NCBI GenBank assembly: GCA_025353105.1
Contig: JANXRG010000052.1
Location: 1-48,920 of the forward strand
DNA from: Verrucomicrobiota bacterium
Lineage (GTDB): Bacteria > Verrucomicrobiota > Verrucomicrobiia > Chthoniobacterales > SZAS-18
Direction of reading: 5' to 3'
Length of the DNA stretch: 48,920 nt
Numbering within the stretch: position 1 is the stretch's first letter; each line of letters begins with the position of its first letter. Both the position numbers and the translations under genes were made by a program. The notes below the pieces were generated by a model that made no database searches, was not told where the DNA came from, and saw nothing but the letters and a program-made list of their open reading frames with translations. Shown piece after piece: positions 7,861 through 16,335 of this stretch.

Positions 7861-10773
7861 ATGGCTGATCCGCCGCAACCCTCGTCGGCCGACATGACTT
7901 TCGCGCATTACCGCGTGGAGCGCCGTGCCGATGGTACGCCGTGGGAATTGGGGCGCGGGGCGATGGGGGTGACCTACAAGGCGTACGACGCGCATCTTCG
8001 GGTCGACGTGGCGCTCAAGGTCATCAATCCCGCGCAGGTGAACCATGCGAAAACTCAAGCCTTGTTCCTGCGCGAGGCGCGCGCCGCCGCGCGGGTGCAC
8101 CATTCGAACGTCGCGAGTGTGGTCTTTCTGAACCAGGACCCCACCAATCCGTTTTACGCGATGGAGTTCATCGCCGGTGAATCGTTACGCGACTGGATGC
8201 AAACCCGTTGCCCGCTGGCGCCACTGCTCGCGATCGGTCTCGCTGAACAGATCGCGCTCGGCCTCGCGGCGATTCACGCCGAAAGTGTCGTCCATCGCGA
8301 TCTGAAACCGGGCAATGTCATGATCGTGCGGACGGCGGCGGGGCGGGAGAAGGGTGCGTCGGAATCGGAGCCGGCGACGTGGGGGGTGAAGATTATCGAC
8401 TTCGGGCTGGCGCGCGCCTTTGCGGGTGACTCCCTGACCAGCAACGCGGATGCGCTGACCACCGGCTTTCGCGGGACCGCGGTGTATGCCAGCCCCGAAC
8501 AATGTCAGGAACGCGTGGAGCTGGATGGACGCTCCGATTTGTATTCGCTCGGCTGCATGCTGTGGGAAATGCTGGTGGGTGCGCCGCCTTTTCGCGGGAG
8601 TTCGCTGCACGAGGTGCTGACGCTGCACGTCTCTCGCCCCCTCCCGCTGGCGCGGCTGTCGCACCTGCCTGCAAGCCTGCAGGCCGTGGTGGCGCAGCTG
8701 TTGGCGAAGGACCCGGACGGACGTTTTGCGAATGCCACTGCGGTCGTCAAGGCGTTGGAGCACTGCCGCGAAAGAATCTTGAGCGGGGCGGAAGGGATGG
8801 ATGAATCCGGCCCGCCATCCCAACTCGAAACCGCGGTCACGGCGGAAGGTTCTAGTCGGCGGACAGCCGTTCCGATCTCTGGTTCCGATGGCGGCGCGCA
8901 AAGGGACCCAAATTCCAGGCCTCGCGTCCTGTTCGTCGCGCTCGGCGTCATCGTGCTCGGCGGCATCGTCGTGACCGCGGGGTTGGTCGCGGGCTGGTGG
9001 CGACGAAATCCTCCGGCCGCGGAGCGAGCGCCTACGGTGGCAGCCTTCGCACTCCCGCCGACGTCCGCTCCGACGGCGGTATCCGTGGCCGCCGCGGGTC
9101 CGACGCCCACGCCGATTCCAGACAAGAGCATTGCGGTGTTGCCGTTCGAGAATTCGAGCAGCGACAAGGAGAACGCGTTTTTCGCCGACGGTGTGCAGGA
9201 TCAAATCCTGACCGACCTCGCCCGAATCGCGGACCTGAAGGTCACCAGTCGCACTTCCGTGATGCGCTACCGCGGCGCGGGGGAGCGAAGCGTCCGCGAG
9301 ATCGCGCGGGAACTTGGGGTGGCCTATATCCTCGAAGGAACCGTGCAGCGGGCAGGCAACAAAGTGCGCGTCACGGCGCAGCTGATCGATGCGCGAACGG
9401 ACGCGCACGTTTGGGCGGAGCGGTACGATCGAGATTTGGCCGATGTTTTTGCCCTGCAAAGTGAAATCGCCAACGTCATCGCGGCGCAGCTTCAGGCGAA
9501 AATTTCATCCAAAGAGGTCGCTGCCATGCGCCAGGTGCCTACCAGCGATCTAGTCGCCAGTGAACTCTACGCCAAAGCCCGGCAACTCGAGTTCAAGGCG
9601 CCCGAGGACGAAGCCCTCCTGCAAGCGGTGCACTTGCTGGACGAGGCAGTCGCGCGCGATCCGCGTTTCATGCTCGCCTATTGCCTGCTCGGCCATATGC
9701 ACCTTAATCTCTACTTTGGGGGCTACGACCCCACCCCTGCGCGTCGTGATCTTGCGAATGCAGCCATCCAGAACGCCGCCCGACTTCAGCCCGACGCCGG
9801 CGAAGTCCACCTCGCTTGGGCGCGGTATTTTTATCGTGGTTTTCGAGACTACGACCGCGCTCGCACCGAATTAGCTCTCGCCCGGCGCACGCTGCCGAAT
9901 GATGCCGACGTCTACTTCTTGAGTGGTACGATTGATCGTCGTCAGGGGCGCTGGACAGAGGCAATTAACAACTTCGAGCGGGCCGTTGAGTTGGATCCGC
10001 AAAACGTTCATATTCTTCTGTTGGCCGGTGGTACCTACGAAGGTCTGCGCCGCTACGCCGAGTCAAACCGAGTCTTCGAGCGCGCCGTTGCAATCTCTCC
10101 GGGCGACTACTTTTCGCGCATCCGCCTCGCCATCGTGCCGTTCCTCGCGCGAGCGGATGTCCGACCTCTGCGCACGGAACTCACCGCGATTCTGATTGAA
10201 GAACCCGGGGCCGCGGAAAAAATTGCTGATGTGATGTTTCGTTGTGCGCTGGCGGAGCGCAATTCCGCCGCCGTCAATCGCGCGGTGGCTGCAATTCCGG
10301 CAGGGGGAATTTCACCGGGCGGGAACTTCGTTTTTCCCCGCGAATGGTTTATCGGTCTTGCGGCTCGGACATTTGACGATGCACCGCTGGCGCAGAGTTC
10401 GTTTGGGGTCGCGCGCACGATTTTGGAAAAGCTGGTGCGCGGGCAACCCGATTACGCGCAGGCTTGGAGCCTTCTCGGCCAAATCGATGCCGCGCTTGGA
10501 CGAAAAGAGGACGCCATGCGCGAAGGGCGTCATGCGTGCGAGCTGCTCCCATTGTCCAAGGATGCGGCAATTGGCGCGGGATTGATCAGAAATCTAGCCA
10601 CCATTTATGCCTGGAGCGGTGAGACCGATCTGGCTCTGGAACATCTCACCGTCTCGGCGCAAATTCCAATGGGTGTGAGTTACGGCGAGTTGAAATTAAA
10701 CCCTCAATGGGATGCGCTTCGCGGCGACCCGCGCTTCGAGAAAATCGTCGCCTCGCTCGCACCGAAACCTTGA
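7861..10773 (+). CDS. Transmembrane Ser/Thr kinase with TolB-like and TPR regions (paralogue 2)
   Basis: A 970-residue twin of the kinase at 2692-5661 with the same layout: GRGAMG 31-36, K53, HRD 145-147, DFG 180-182, SPE 211-213, one membrane helix near 355-381, a TolB-like domain from KSIAVLPFENSSS, then TPRs. The kinase and TolB parts are very close to paralogue 1. The TPR half is much more divergent (for example DYDRARTELALARRTLPND and INNFERAVELDPQNVHILL), as if the sensing end had been diversified on a conserved output domain. Invariant catalytic residues are all present. An in-frame ATG at 7816 is an alternative start. The gene follows the LemA/TPM operon by 75 bp. Ligand and substrate are unknown. 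Confidence 0.9.
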   Translation: MADPPQPSSADMTFAHYRVERRADGTPWELGRGAMGVTYKAYDAHLRVDVALKVINPAQVNHAKTQALFLREARAAARVHHSNVASVVFLNQDPTNPFYAMEFIAGESLRDWMQTRCPLAPLLAIGLAEQIALGLAAIHAESVVHRDLKPGNVMIVRTAAGREKGASESEPATWGVKIIDFGLARAFAGDSLTSNADALTTGFRGTAVYASPEQCQERVELDGRSDLYSLGCMLWEMLVGAPPFRGSSLHEVLTLHVSRPLPLARLSHLPASLQAVVAQLLAKDPDGRFANATAVVKALEHCRERILSGAEGMDESGPPSQLETAVTAEGSSRRTAVPISGSDGGAQRDPNSRPRVLFVALGVIVLGGIVVTAGLVAGWWRRNPPAAERAPTVAAFALPPTSAPTAVSVAAAGPTPTPIPDKSIAVLPFENSSSDKENAFFADGVQDQILTDLARIADLKVTSRTSVMRYRGAGERSVREIARELGVAYILEGTVQRAGNKVRVTAQLIDARTDAHVWAERYDRDLADVFALQSEIANVIAAQLQAKISSKEVAAMRQVPTSDLVASELYAKARQLEFKAPEDEALLQAVHLLDEAVARDPRFMLAYCLLGHMHLNLYFGGYDPTPARRDLANAAIQNAARLQPDAGEVHLAWARYFYRGFRDYDRARTELALARRTLPNDADVYFLSGTIDRRQGRWTEAINNFERAVELDPQNVHILLLAGGTYEGLRRYAESNRVFERAVAISPGDYFSRIRLAIVPFLARADVRPLRTELTAILIEEPGAAEKIADVMFRCALAERNSAAVNRAVAAIPAGGISPGGNFVFPREWFIGLAARTFDDAPLAQSSFGVARTILEKLVRGQPDYAQAWSLLGQIDAALGRKEDAMREGRHACELLPLSKDAAIGAGLIRNLATIYAWSGETDLALEHLTVSAQIPMGVSYGELKLNPQWDALRGDPRFEKIVASLAPKP

Positions 10774-11185
10774 AGAGCGCTGCCAGGTCCGCTCAAGCGG
10801 GCCCGAGGCTGAATATCCAAATTGGTCCGGGACCATCCGGTGCAAGGTCGGCGGCAGCGATTGAAACGAGTTGCCGAGTGAAGTCGTCGCGGATGAAAGG
10901 CCGTCGGTGCAGGTGCCCGAGCGCGAACTCCAAAGCTGGACGGGGCTATCCACCGGACACGTCCAAGCCGGGGGCGTGTTCGAGTTGAAACACCTGAGTC
11001 CGAGAAGTGATCAAATTTCGCCGCTGGTTTGAGCGATCCTGTCGCGCTCACGAGATTCTCGAAGAAATCGGGCAAGCTAACAAGTCAATGTAAACATTTA
11101 TTTGACAGTAGTTAACGAATTGTATCGGTCCCAATTCTCCGAGAGTGGACCGCTTGCGGAATCAGATCCGCTATAGGTTGCGGTC
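10774..11185. other. Intergenic stretch with AT-rich patch
   Basis: No gene is supported. Near the right end an AT-rich patch holds the small inverted repeat AATGT-AA-ACATT (about 11088-11099), then TTGACA (11102-11107) and TATCGG (11123-11128) with a short 15-bp spacer. This is a possible promoter or operator for mgsA. Confidence 0.35.
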
Positions 11186-11665
11186 ATGATAACGACCAAG
11201 ACCATTGCGCTTGTTGCCCACGACAATCGCAAGCAGGGACTCGTGGAGTGGGTGAAGTGGAATTACCTCGGGCTCTCGCAGCATCGACTCGTTTGCACCG
11301 GCACCACCGGTCGCCTCGTCGACGAAGCCATTCGTGCCAGCTACAAGGAAGCCGACGCCGACTCGCCGGACCTGCTGATCACGCGCCTGAAATCCGGCCC
11401 GCTCGGCGGCGACCAGCAGCTCGGGGCGATGATCGCGGAGGGCCGCGTGGACATGATCATCTTCTTTTGGGATCCGATGGAGCCGCACCCGCATGATGTG
11501 GACGTGAAGGCGCTGTTGCGCATTGCGGTGGTATACAACTTGCCCATCGCCTGCAACCGCGCGTCGGCGGACTTCCTGATCTCGTCGCCGCTGCTGAACT
11601 CGGTCTACGTGCCGGCGATGGACGATTACAGCGCGTACACGCAGCGCGCGTTGCCGGCGGATTGA
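11186..11665 (+). CDS. mgsA: Methylglyoxal synthase
   Basis: A 159-residue cytosolic enzyme converting dihydroxyacetone phosphate to methylglyoxal and phosphate, a bypass of lower glycolysis when phosphate is scarce. Family marks are IALVAHDNRKQGLVEWV near the N-terminus, CTGTTGRLV, LKSGPLGGDQQLGAMIAEG with the catalytic Asp, FFWDPMEPHPHDVDVKALLR, and VYNLPIACNRASADFLI. The length equals the usual MgsA size. TATAGG lies 8 nt before the ATG with no Shine-Dalgarno sequence, consistent with a leaderless message. It stands alone as a transcription unit. Confidence 0.95.
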   Translation: MITTKTIALVAHDNRKQGLVEWVKWNYLGLSQHRLVCTGTTGRLVDEAIRASYKEADADSPDLLITRLKSGPLGGDQQLGAMIAEGRVDMIIFFWDPMEPHPHDVDVKALLRIAVVYNLPIACNRASADFLISSPLLNSVYVPAMDDYSAYTQRALPAD

Positions 11666-11953
11666 CGGGGTTGGACGCGGGTGGCGCCGGCCGACGTCTG
11701 CTGCAGGATGAATGGTCGCACCCGGCGCCTGCGATGCCGGTTGACGTGGCAGACCCAGTCAGGTAGACCGGCGTTAGTGGGATGACAGTAGGATCATCGT
11801 GCGACGTCGAAAGCGGTCGCCGCGGCAGCCTCTCGCGGCGGGAATCCCAGTCCCCAAGCAAATGAAATTGTCATCCCGGTTGCGGTCGCGGCCCGCTCCG
11901 CTCCTCTTAAATCAACGCGCGTCCGGGCGACGGATGGACCCCCCCCGCCCGTC

Positions 11954-12844
11954 ATGACGTACCGCAAGCAAGTCGCCCGTTTTGTCGAGCCGTATCGCAT
12001 CACGAACGGGAGAAAGTTTCGGCTCCGCGATTTTGATCCGGGCGATACGCGTAATCTCAAGTCGAAGGAGGGTGCGAAAAAGCTGCTGCGCGACGGGGTC
12101 GACGTCCTGTGCGGTTTGCAGGAGAAGCTGTACGCCCAGGACCGCTGGGCCGTGCTCCTGATTTTTCAGGCGATGGATGCAGCCGGCAAGGACGGTACGA
12201 TCAAGCACGTGCTCTCCGGCGTAAATCCGCAGGGCTGCCAGGTGTCGTCCTTCAAGTCGCCGTCGTCGACCGAACTCGACCATGATTTCCTCTGGCGCAC
12301 GACGTGCGACCTCCCGCCGCGAGGCCGCATCGGCATCTTCAACCGCTCCTACTACGAGGAAGTCCTCGCGGTGCGCGTTCACCCCGAGTGCCTCGCGCAC
12401 CAGCGCCTACCCAAGCGGGTGGTGACGAAAAACATCTGGAAGGACCGTTTCGAGGACATCAACGCCTTTGAGCAATACCTGTCGCGCAATGGTGTCATCG
12501 TGCGGAAGTTTTTTCTGAACGTCTCGAAGGACGAGCAGAAGCGTCGTTTCATAGAGCGACTCGACGAGAACGAGAAGAACTGGAAATTCTCGCCCGCCGA
12601 CGTGAAGGAACGCGGTTTTTGGAGTCAGTACATGACGGCGTACGAAGACATGATCCGGCACACCAGCACCGAACACGCCCCGTGGTTCGTCGTGCCAGCG
12701 GACAACAAGTGGTACACCCGCCTCGTCGTCGCAGCCGCCGTCAATGATGCGTTGGAATCGTTGAATCTGACGTTTCCCGTCGTGGACGCCGCCAAGCGAC
12801 AGGAACTCGAGTCGGCGCGGCATTTTCTTGCCCAGGAAGGCTAA
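11954..12844 (+). CDS. Polyphosphate kinase 2 family protein
   Basis: A 296-residue PPK2, which transfers phosphate between polyphosphate and nucleotides. The Walker A loop is MDAAGKDG (74-81), followed by NPQGCQVSSFKSP. The Walker B/lid region reads RGRIGIFNRSYYEEVLAVRVHPE (about 123-145), and WKDRFEDINAFEQYL and ERLDENEKNWKFSPADVKER follow. Size and motifs fit the single-domain group often assigned to AMP/ADP phosphorylation (class III), but sequence alone does not settle the substrate. It lies between mgsA and a marC-like gene. Confidence 0.92.
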   Translation: MTYRKQVARFVEPYRITNGRKFRLRDFDPGDTRNLKSKEGAKKLLRDGVDVLCGLQEKLYAQDRWAVLLIFQAMDAAGKDGTIKHVLSGVNPQGCQVSSFKSPSSTELDHDFLWRTTCDLPPRGRIGIFNRSYYEEVLAVRVHPECLAHQRLPKRVVTKNIWKDRFEDINAFEQYLSRNGVIVRKFFLNVSKDEQKRRFIERLDENEKNWKFSPADVKERGFWSQYMTAYEDMIRHTSTEHAPWFVVPADNKWYTRLVVAAAVNDALESLNLTFPVVDAAKRQELESARHFLAQEG

Positions 12845-12873
12845 AACCGCGCGGCCGTATACCGGATTTTCCC

Positions 12874-13539
12874 ATGCCCGACGCCACCACCCTCCAAGGC
12901 GCGTTGCCGCATGCCCTGGCTGTCATCGCCGCGCTGATCGCGATCGTGAATCCGTTCAGCGTCATGCCGCTGTTCCTCACCCTGACCGCGGGCATGTCGG
13001 ACGAAAAACGGGCGGACTACGCCGCGCGCGTTTCGCGCAACGCCGCGCTCATCATGCTGGTGACCCTGTTCCTTGGCGGTCTGATCATGGAATTCTTCGG
13101 GATTTCGCTGCCCGCTTTGCGGATCGCCGGCGGCCTTATCGTGGCGTTCCTCGGATTCAACCTCATCTTTCCCTCGCCTCGTTGCGCGACGGCCGCCGCG
13201 TCGTCCGGCAGCGAACCGCAACAAGATTTTGCGTTCATGCCGCTGGCGTTTCCCAGTCTCACCGGGGCGGGGACTATCGCGGTCATCATCAGCTTCTCGA
13301 CCAGGATCGCGGCCGAACCGACGCTCCGCCAGAAACTGGTCGGTCACGCGACCGTGGTCGTCGCCATCTTCACGGTGACGTTCATTATCTGGGCTTTGTT
13401 CCGCGTTTCGACGCGCCTAGTCCGCGTCCTGGGATCCGAAGGATTGGACGCCATGTCGCGAATCATGGGCCTTTTGCTCGTGTGCATCGGCGTCGAGTTG
13501 GTCGGCGATGGCATAAAAGTATTCGCGCAAGCCGCTTGA
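12874..13539 (+). CDS. MarC (UPF0056) family membrane protein
   Basis: A 221-residue polytopic inner-membrane protein with six predicted helices. The conserved start AVIAALIAIVNPFSVMPLFLTLTAG and the PLAFPSLTGAGTIAVIIS segment identify the MarC family. Family members were once linked to multiple antibiotic resistance, but their function is not established. It starts 29 bp after the ppk2 stop, so it is probably in the same transcript. Confidence 0.9.
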   Translation: MPDATTLQGALPHALAVIAALIAIVNPFSVMPLFLTLTAGMSDEKRADYAARVSRNAALIMLVTLFLGGLIMEFFGISLPALRIAGGLIVAFLGFNLIFPSPRCATAAASSGSEPQQDFAFMPLAFPSLTGAGTIAVIISFSTRIAAEPTLRQKLVGHATVVVAIFTVTFIIWALFRVSTRLVRVLGSEGLDAMSRIMGLLLVCIGVELVGDGIKVFAQAA

Positions 13540-13588
13540 TTCGTTTTGACTTCTTGCGGACGGTTCTCGGGATATCCTCCCTGATTTT

Positions 13589-14098
13589 ATGCGTGCTCCT
13601 ACGATTCTCGCTTTTGCCCTGTGCCTGCCCCTCCGACTGCTGATCGCCGCCGAGGGCGATGCACCGAAGCCCGACAAGCCGCCCGCGCCGGCCGAATCGC
13701 CCGCCCGCGACATGTCCGCACCGCGGACGGAACTCAACGAGGCGCTTTCGAATTTCACGGCCGCGTTCAACAAGGGCGACGCGAAGATGGTGACGGCTTG
13801 TTTCACGAGTGATGCGGATTGGATCGATGATCAGGGCGCAATCATGCGCGGTCGCGTGGTCATCCAACGCGCGCTCGAGGACTCGATTGCGGCGCACAAG
13901 GGACGGACGTTGACCCTTCGGCTGGACTCCGTGCGGACGCTCGGTCCGGACGTTGTGGTCGGTAACGCGACCTCCACGTTTACGGGTCCAGACAAGTCGA
14001 CAGAGACCGCGGCCTTTATCGCGGTCTACGTCAAGCAGGACGGGAAGTGGCTGATCAGCGTGCTGACGGAGACCAGCGAAGTCGAAGAGGAAGAGTAG
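13589..14098 (+). CDS. Secreted SnoaL-like (NTF2-fold) protein
   Basis: A 169-residue protein with signal peptide MRAPTILAFALCLPLRLLIA and a Pro-rich linker. A SnoaL/DUF4440-like domain starts near residue 50: ALSNFTAAFNKGDAKMVTACF, FTSDADWIDDQGAIMRGR, ending in KQDGKWLISVLTETS. Domains of this cone-barrel fold bind small hydrophobic ligands or are non-enzymatic. The tail EVEEEE is acidic. No specific function can be named. Confidence 0.85.
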   Translation: MRAPTILAFALCLPLRLLIAAEGDAPKPDKPPAPAESPARDMSAPRTELNEALSNFTAAFNKGDAKMVTACFTSDADWIDDQGAIMRGRVVIQRALEDSIAAHKGRTLTLRLDSVRTLGPDVVVGNATSTFTGPDKSTETAAFIAVYVKQDGKWLISVLTETSEVEEEE

Positions 14099-14203
14099 TC
14101 AGGCGGCGGCGGGAATCCGGCTGGCAAACCGCGGCGGCAAGCGTGCGCACGCTTGCATCCGCTTTGGGTCGTAGGCACTGTTTGCGCGCCGACCCCCGGA
14201 ACC

Positions 14204-14776
14204 ATGACCGTCGCGAATCAAATCACCCTGGCGCGCATCGCCGCCATTCCGGCGTTTGTGATGCTCGCGATTTACTACGGTGAAAGCGTGCTCGAAGGCG
14301 AGCGCCAGCCGTGGCTTCGCTTCACGGCCATTGGCGTGTTCGTGGTCGCCGCGGTGAGCGACGGACTCGATGGATTCGTCGCGCGACGATTCAACCAGCA
14401 CACCAAGCTGGGCACGATTCTCGATCCGATTGCCGATAAGGGCCTGCTCCTCTCGGCACTGCTCGTCCTGACCTTCGGACATTGGGAGGTGAAATTCCCG
14501 CTCTGGTTCCTGATTCTCGTGATCGCCCGCGATATCGCCATCGTGCTGGGCTGCCTGCTGCTGCAGTTCTTGAATGGCGACGTCATCGTCCGCCCGAGTT
14601 GGATGGGTAAGGTGACCACCGTCACGCAGATGGCCGCGATCGCGTGGGTGATGGCGCAATTGCACACGCCGCCACCCCTCGTCATCATCCTCGTCGCGGG
14701 GGTGTTTACGCTCGCATCTTGGGTCGGCTATGGCATCGACGGAATCCGGCAAATTCAATCGTCCGAAAAAGGATGA
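14204..14776 (+). CDS. pgsA: CDP-diacylglycerol--glycerol-3-phosphate 3-phosphatidyltransferase
   Basis: A 190-residue integral membrane enzyme of phosphatidylglycerol synthesis. The CDP-alcohol phosphatidyltransferase signature DGx2ARx8Gx3Dx3D is complete: SDGLDGFVARRFNQHTKLG followed by TILDPIADKG. The N-terminus TVANQITLARIAAIPAFVML is typical of PgsA. ATG 14204 gives that N-terminus; an upstream frame from 14153 has no homology. Its 3' end overlaps the possible start of der by 47 bp, so the two are probably translationally linked. Confidence 0.92.
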   Translation: MTVANQITLARIAAIPAFVMLAIYYGESVLEGERQPWLRFTAIGVFVVAAVSDGLDGFVARRFNQHTKLGTILDPIADKGLLLSALLVLTFGHWEVKFPLWFLILVIARDIAIVLGCLLLQFLNGDVIVRPSWMGKVTTVTQMAAIAWVMAQLHTPPPLVIILVAGVFTLASWVGYGIDGIRQIQSSEKG

Positions 14777-16247
14777 ATCAGAGACGAACCCGGAGCACGT
14801 TGCGCGCATGGCCGCCGAACCCCCGAAAGAAGACGACTCACCGCGACGCGTGGTCGCCATCGTCGGCCGTCCCAACGTCGGCAAGTCTGCGCTCTTTAAC
14901 CGGCTCGCCGGCGAGCGCATTGCCATCGTGCACGATCAGCCGGGGATTACGCGCGACCGGATTGTCGCGGAATGCAATCTGGGCGAGGCGCCGTTTGAGA
15001 TCATCGACACCGGTGGGATCGGGGAAATCGCCGACGCCGAATTTCACGACCGCGTCCGCGCCGAAGCCGAGATTGCCGTGCAGGCGGCGGCGGTGGTCGT
15101 GTTCACGGTTGATGGCCGCGCGGGTCTCGTGCCGGCGGATCAGGACCTGGCGAAGTATTTGCGCCGCTCGCGGGCCACGGTGCTGCTCGTCGTGAACAAG
15201 ATTGATTTGCCCAAGCACGCGCCGCTGATGGCCGAGTTCGCCCGACTCGGCTTTCGCGACATGTTCAATGTCAGCGCCGCGCACGGGCGCGGTATTTCCG
15301 ATCTGGTCGAGGCGATCGAAGCAAAGCTGCCGAACGCGGCGCCGGTGCTCGAGGATCTTGAACCGGCCGACCCCGACGCGCCGGCCACCCCCCGGGTGCG
15401 CCAGCGCGCCGCGCCGCGCATCGCCATTCTCGGGCGCCCGAACGTGGGCAAGTCGTCGTTGACGAATGCGATCCTCAAGGACGAACGCACGATTGTCAGC
15501 GACACCGCAGGCACGACTCGTGATGCGGTCGACATCCCGCACGTCTTCAACGGACGCCCCTATGTGTTGATCGACACCGCGGGCATGCGCCACCGCAGCC
15601 GGCACAATTCATCGGCTGAAGTGTTCAGCGTGATGCGTTCGGAGAAAAGCGTGCATCGCGCGGATCTTTGCGTGCTGGTCGTCGACGCGGAGGCGGGCGT
15701 CACGCGCATGGACCGGCAGATCGCGGGATTGATTCAGGAGGCGAAAAAGCCGTGCGTGCTGCTGCTGAACAAGTGGGACCTCATCGACAAGGCGGAGGAA
15801 GGCAAGACCCTGAAGGAGTTCCGGAAGGAGTTTCTCGACTCGGCGGCGGCGGAACTTTTCTTTCTTGATCACGCGCCGCTCATCGCCATTTCGGCCAAGG
15901 AGAAGATGGGAATTGGCAAGGTCTTTATGGCGGTCGAGGAGATTCGGGCGGCCGCGCTCGCGCCCACGCCGACCGGTCCGCTAAACCGGCTGTTGCAAAC
16001 CGCGATGGAGCACCAGCCGCCGCGCACGGTTTTCAACAAGCGTTTCAAGTTGCTCTACGCGACGCGGACGAATGACGAGCTGGCCCCGACCCCGATTCCG
16101 GTTCCACGCTTCATCTTCTTCTGCAACGACGAGCGACTGCTTACGGCTGATTACCGGCGCTATTTGGAGAAGAGCATCCGCAAGGAGTATCCGTTTCCCG
16201 GCCTGCCGATCACGATCCGGTTGCGCGGCCGCGAGAAGGCGAAGTGA
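14730..16247 (+). CDS. der: Ribosome-associated GTPase Der (EngA)
   Basis: A double GTPase needed for 50S ribosome assembly. The first G domain has GRPNVGKS (46-53), DTGG and NKID. The second, after a proline-rich linker, has GRPNVGKS near residue 235, DTAGM and NKWD. A C-terminal KH-like domain ends FPGLPITIRLRGREKAK. The 505-residue frame begins inside pgsA. ATG 14808 would remove 26 unconserved residues and is equally plausible, since the G domain starts soon after it. The gene converges on the E2 gene, with a hairpin between them. Confidence 0.95.
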   Translation: MASTESGKFNRPKKDESETNPEHVARMAAEPPKEDDSPRRVVAIVGRPNVGKSALFNRLAGERIAIVHDQPGITRDRIVAECNLGEAPFEIIDTGGIGEIADAEFHDRVRAEAEIAVQAAAVVVFTVDGRAGLVPADQDLAKYLRRSRATVLLVVNKIDLPKHAPLMAEFARLGFRDMFNVSAAHGRGISDLVEAIEAKLPNAAPVLEDLEPADPDAPATPRVRQRAAPRIAILGRPNVGKSSLTNAILKDERTIVSDTAGTTRDAVDIPHVFNGRPYVLIDTAGMRHRSRHNSSAEVFSVMRSEKSVHRADLCVLVVDAEAGVTRMDRQIAGLIQEAKKPCVLLLNKWDLIDKAEEGKTLKEFRKEFLDSAAAELFFLDHAPLIAISAKEKMGIGKVFMAVEEIRAAALAPTPTGPLNRLLQTAMEHQPPRTVFNKRFKLLYATRTNDELAPTPIPVPRFIFFCNDERLLTADYRRYLEKSIRKEYPFPGLPITIRLRGREKAK

Positions 16248-16261
16248 TGGCGCGATCCGGC

Positions 16262-16300
16262 TGATGTGAGACGGGGGTGGCGCGTCGCCGCCTCATATCA
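16262..16300. terminator. Hairpin between convergent der and E2 genes
   Basis: TGATGTGAGACGG (16262-16274) pairs with CCGCCTCATATCA (16288-16300) at 11 of 13 positions around a 13-nt loop. There is only a short T-run on the plus side (GGAATTTTG). It is placed to stop transcripts from both sides. Confidence 0.5.
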
Positions 16301-16335
16301 CGCGGGAATTTTGCTTCACATCACCGCGACACGCG

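Noticed and set aside
8185-9459. Long minus-strand open frame opposite kinase 2
   Set aside because: Arg/His-rich shadow typical of GC-rich antisense frames; the plus strand encodes an intact kinase.
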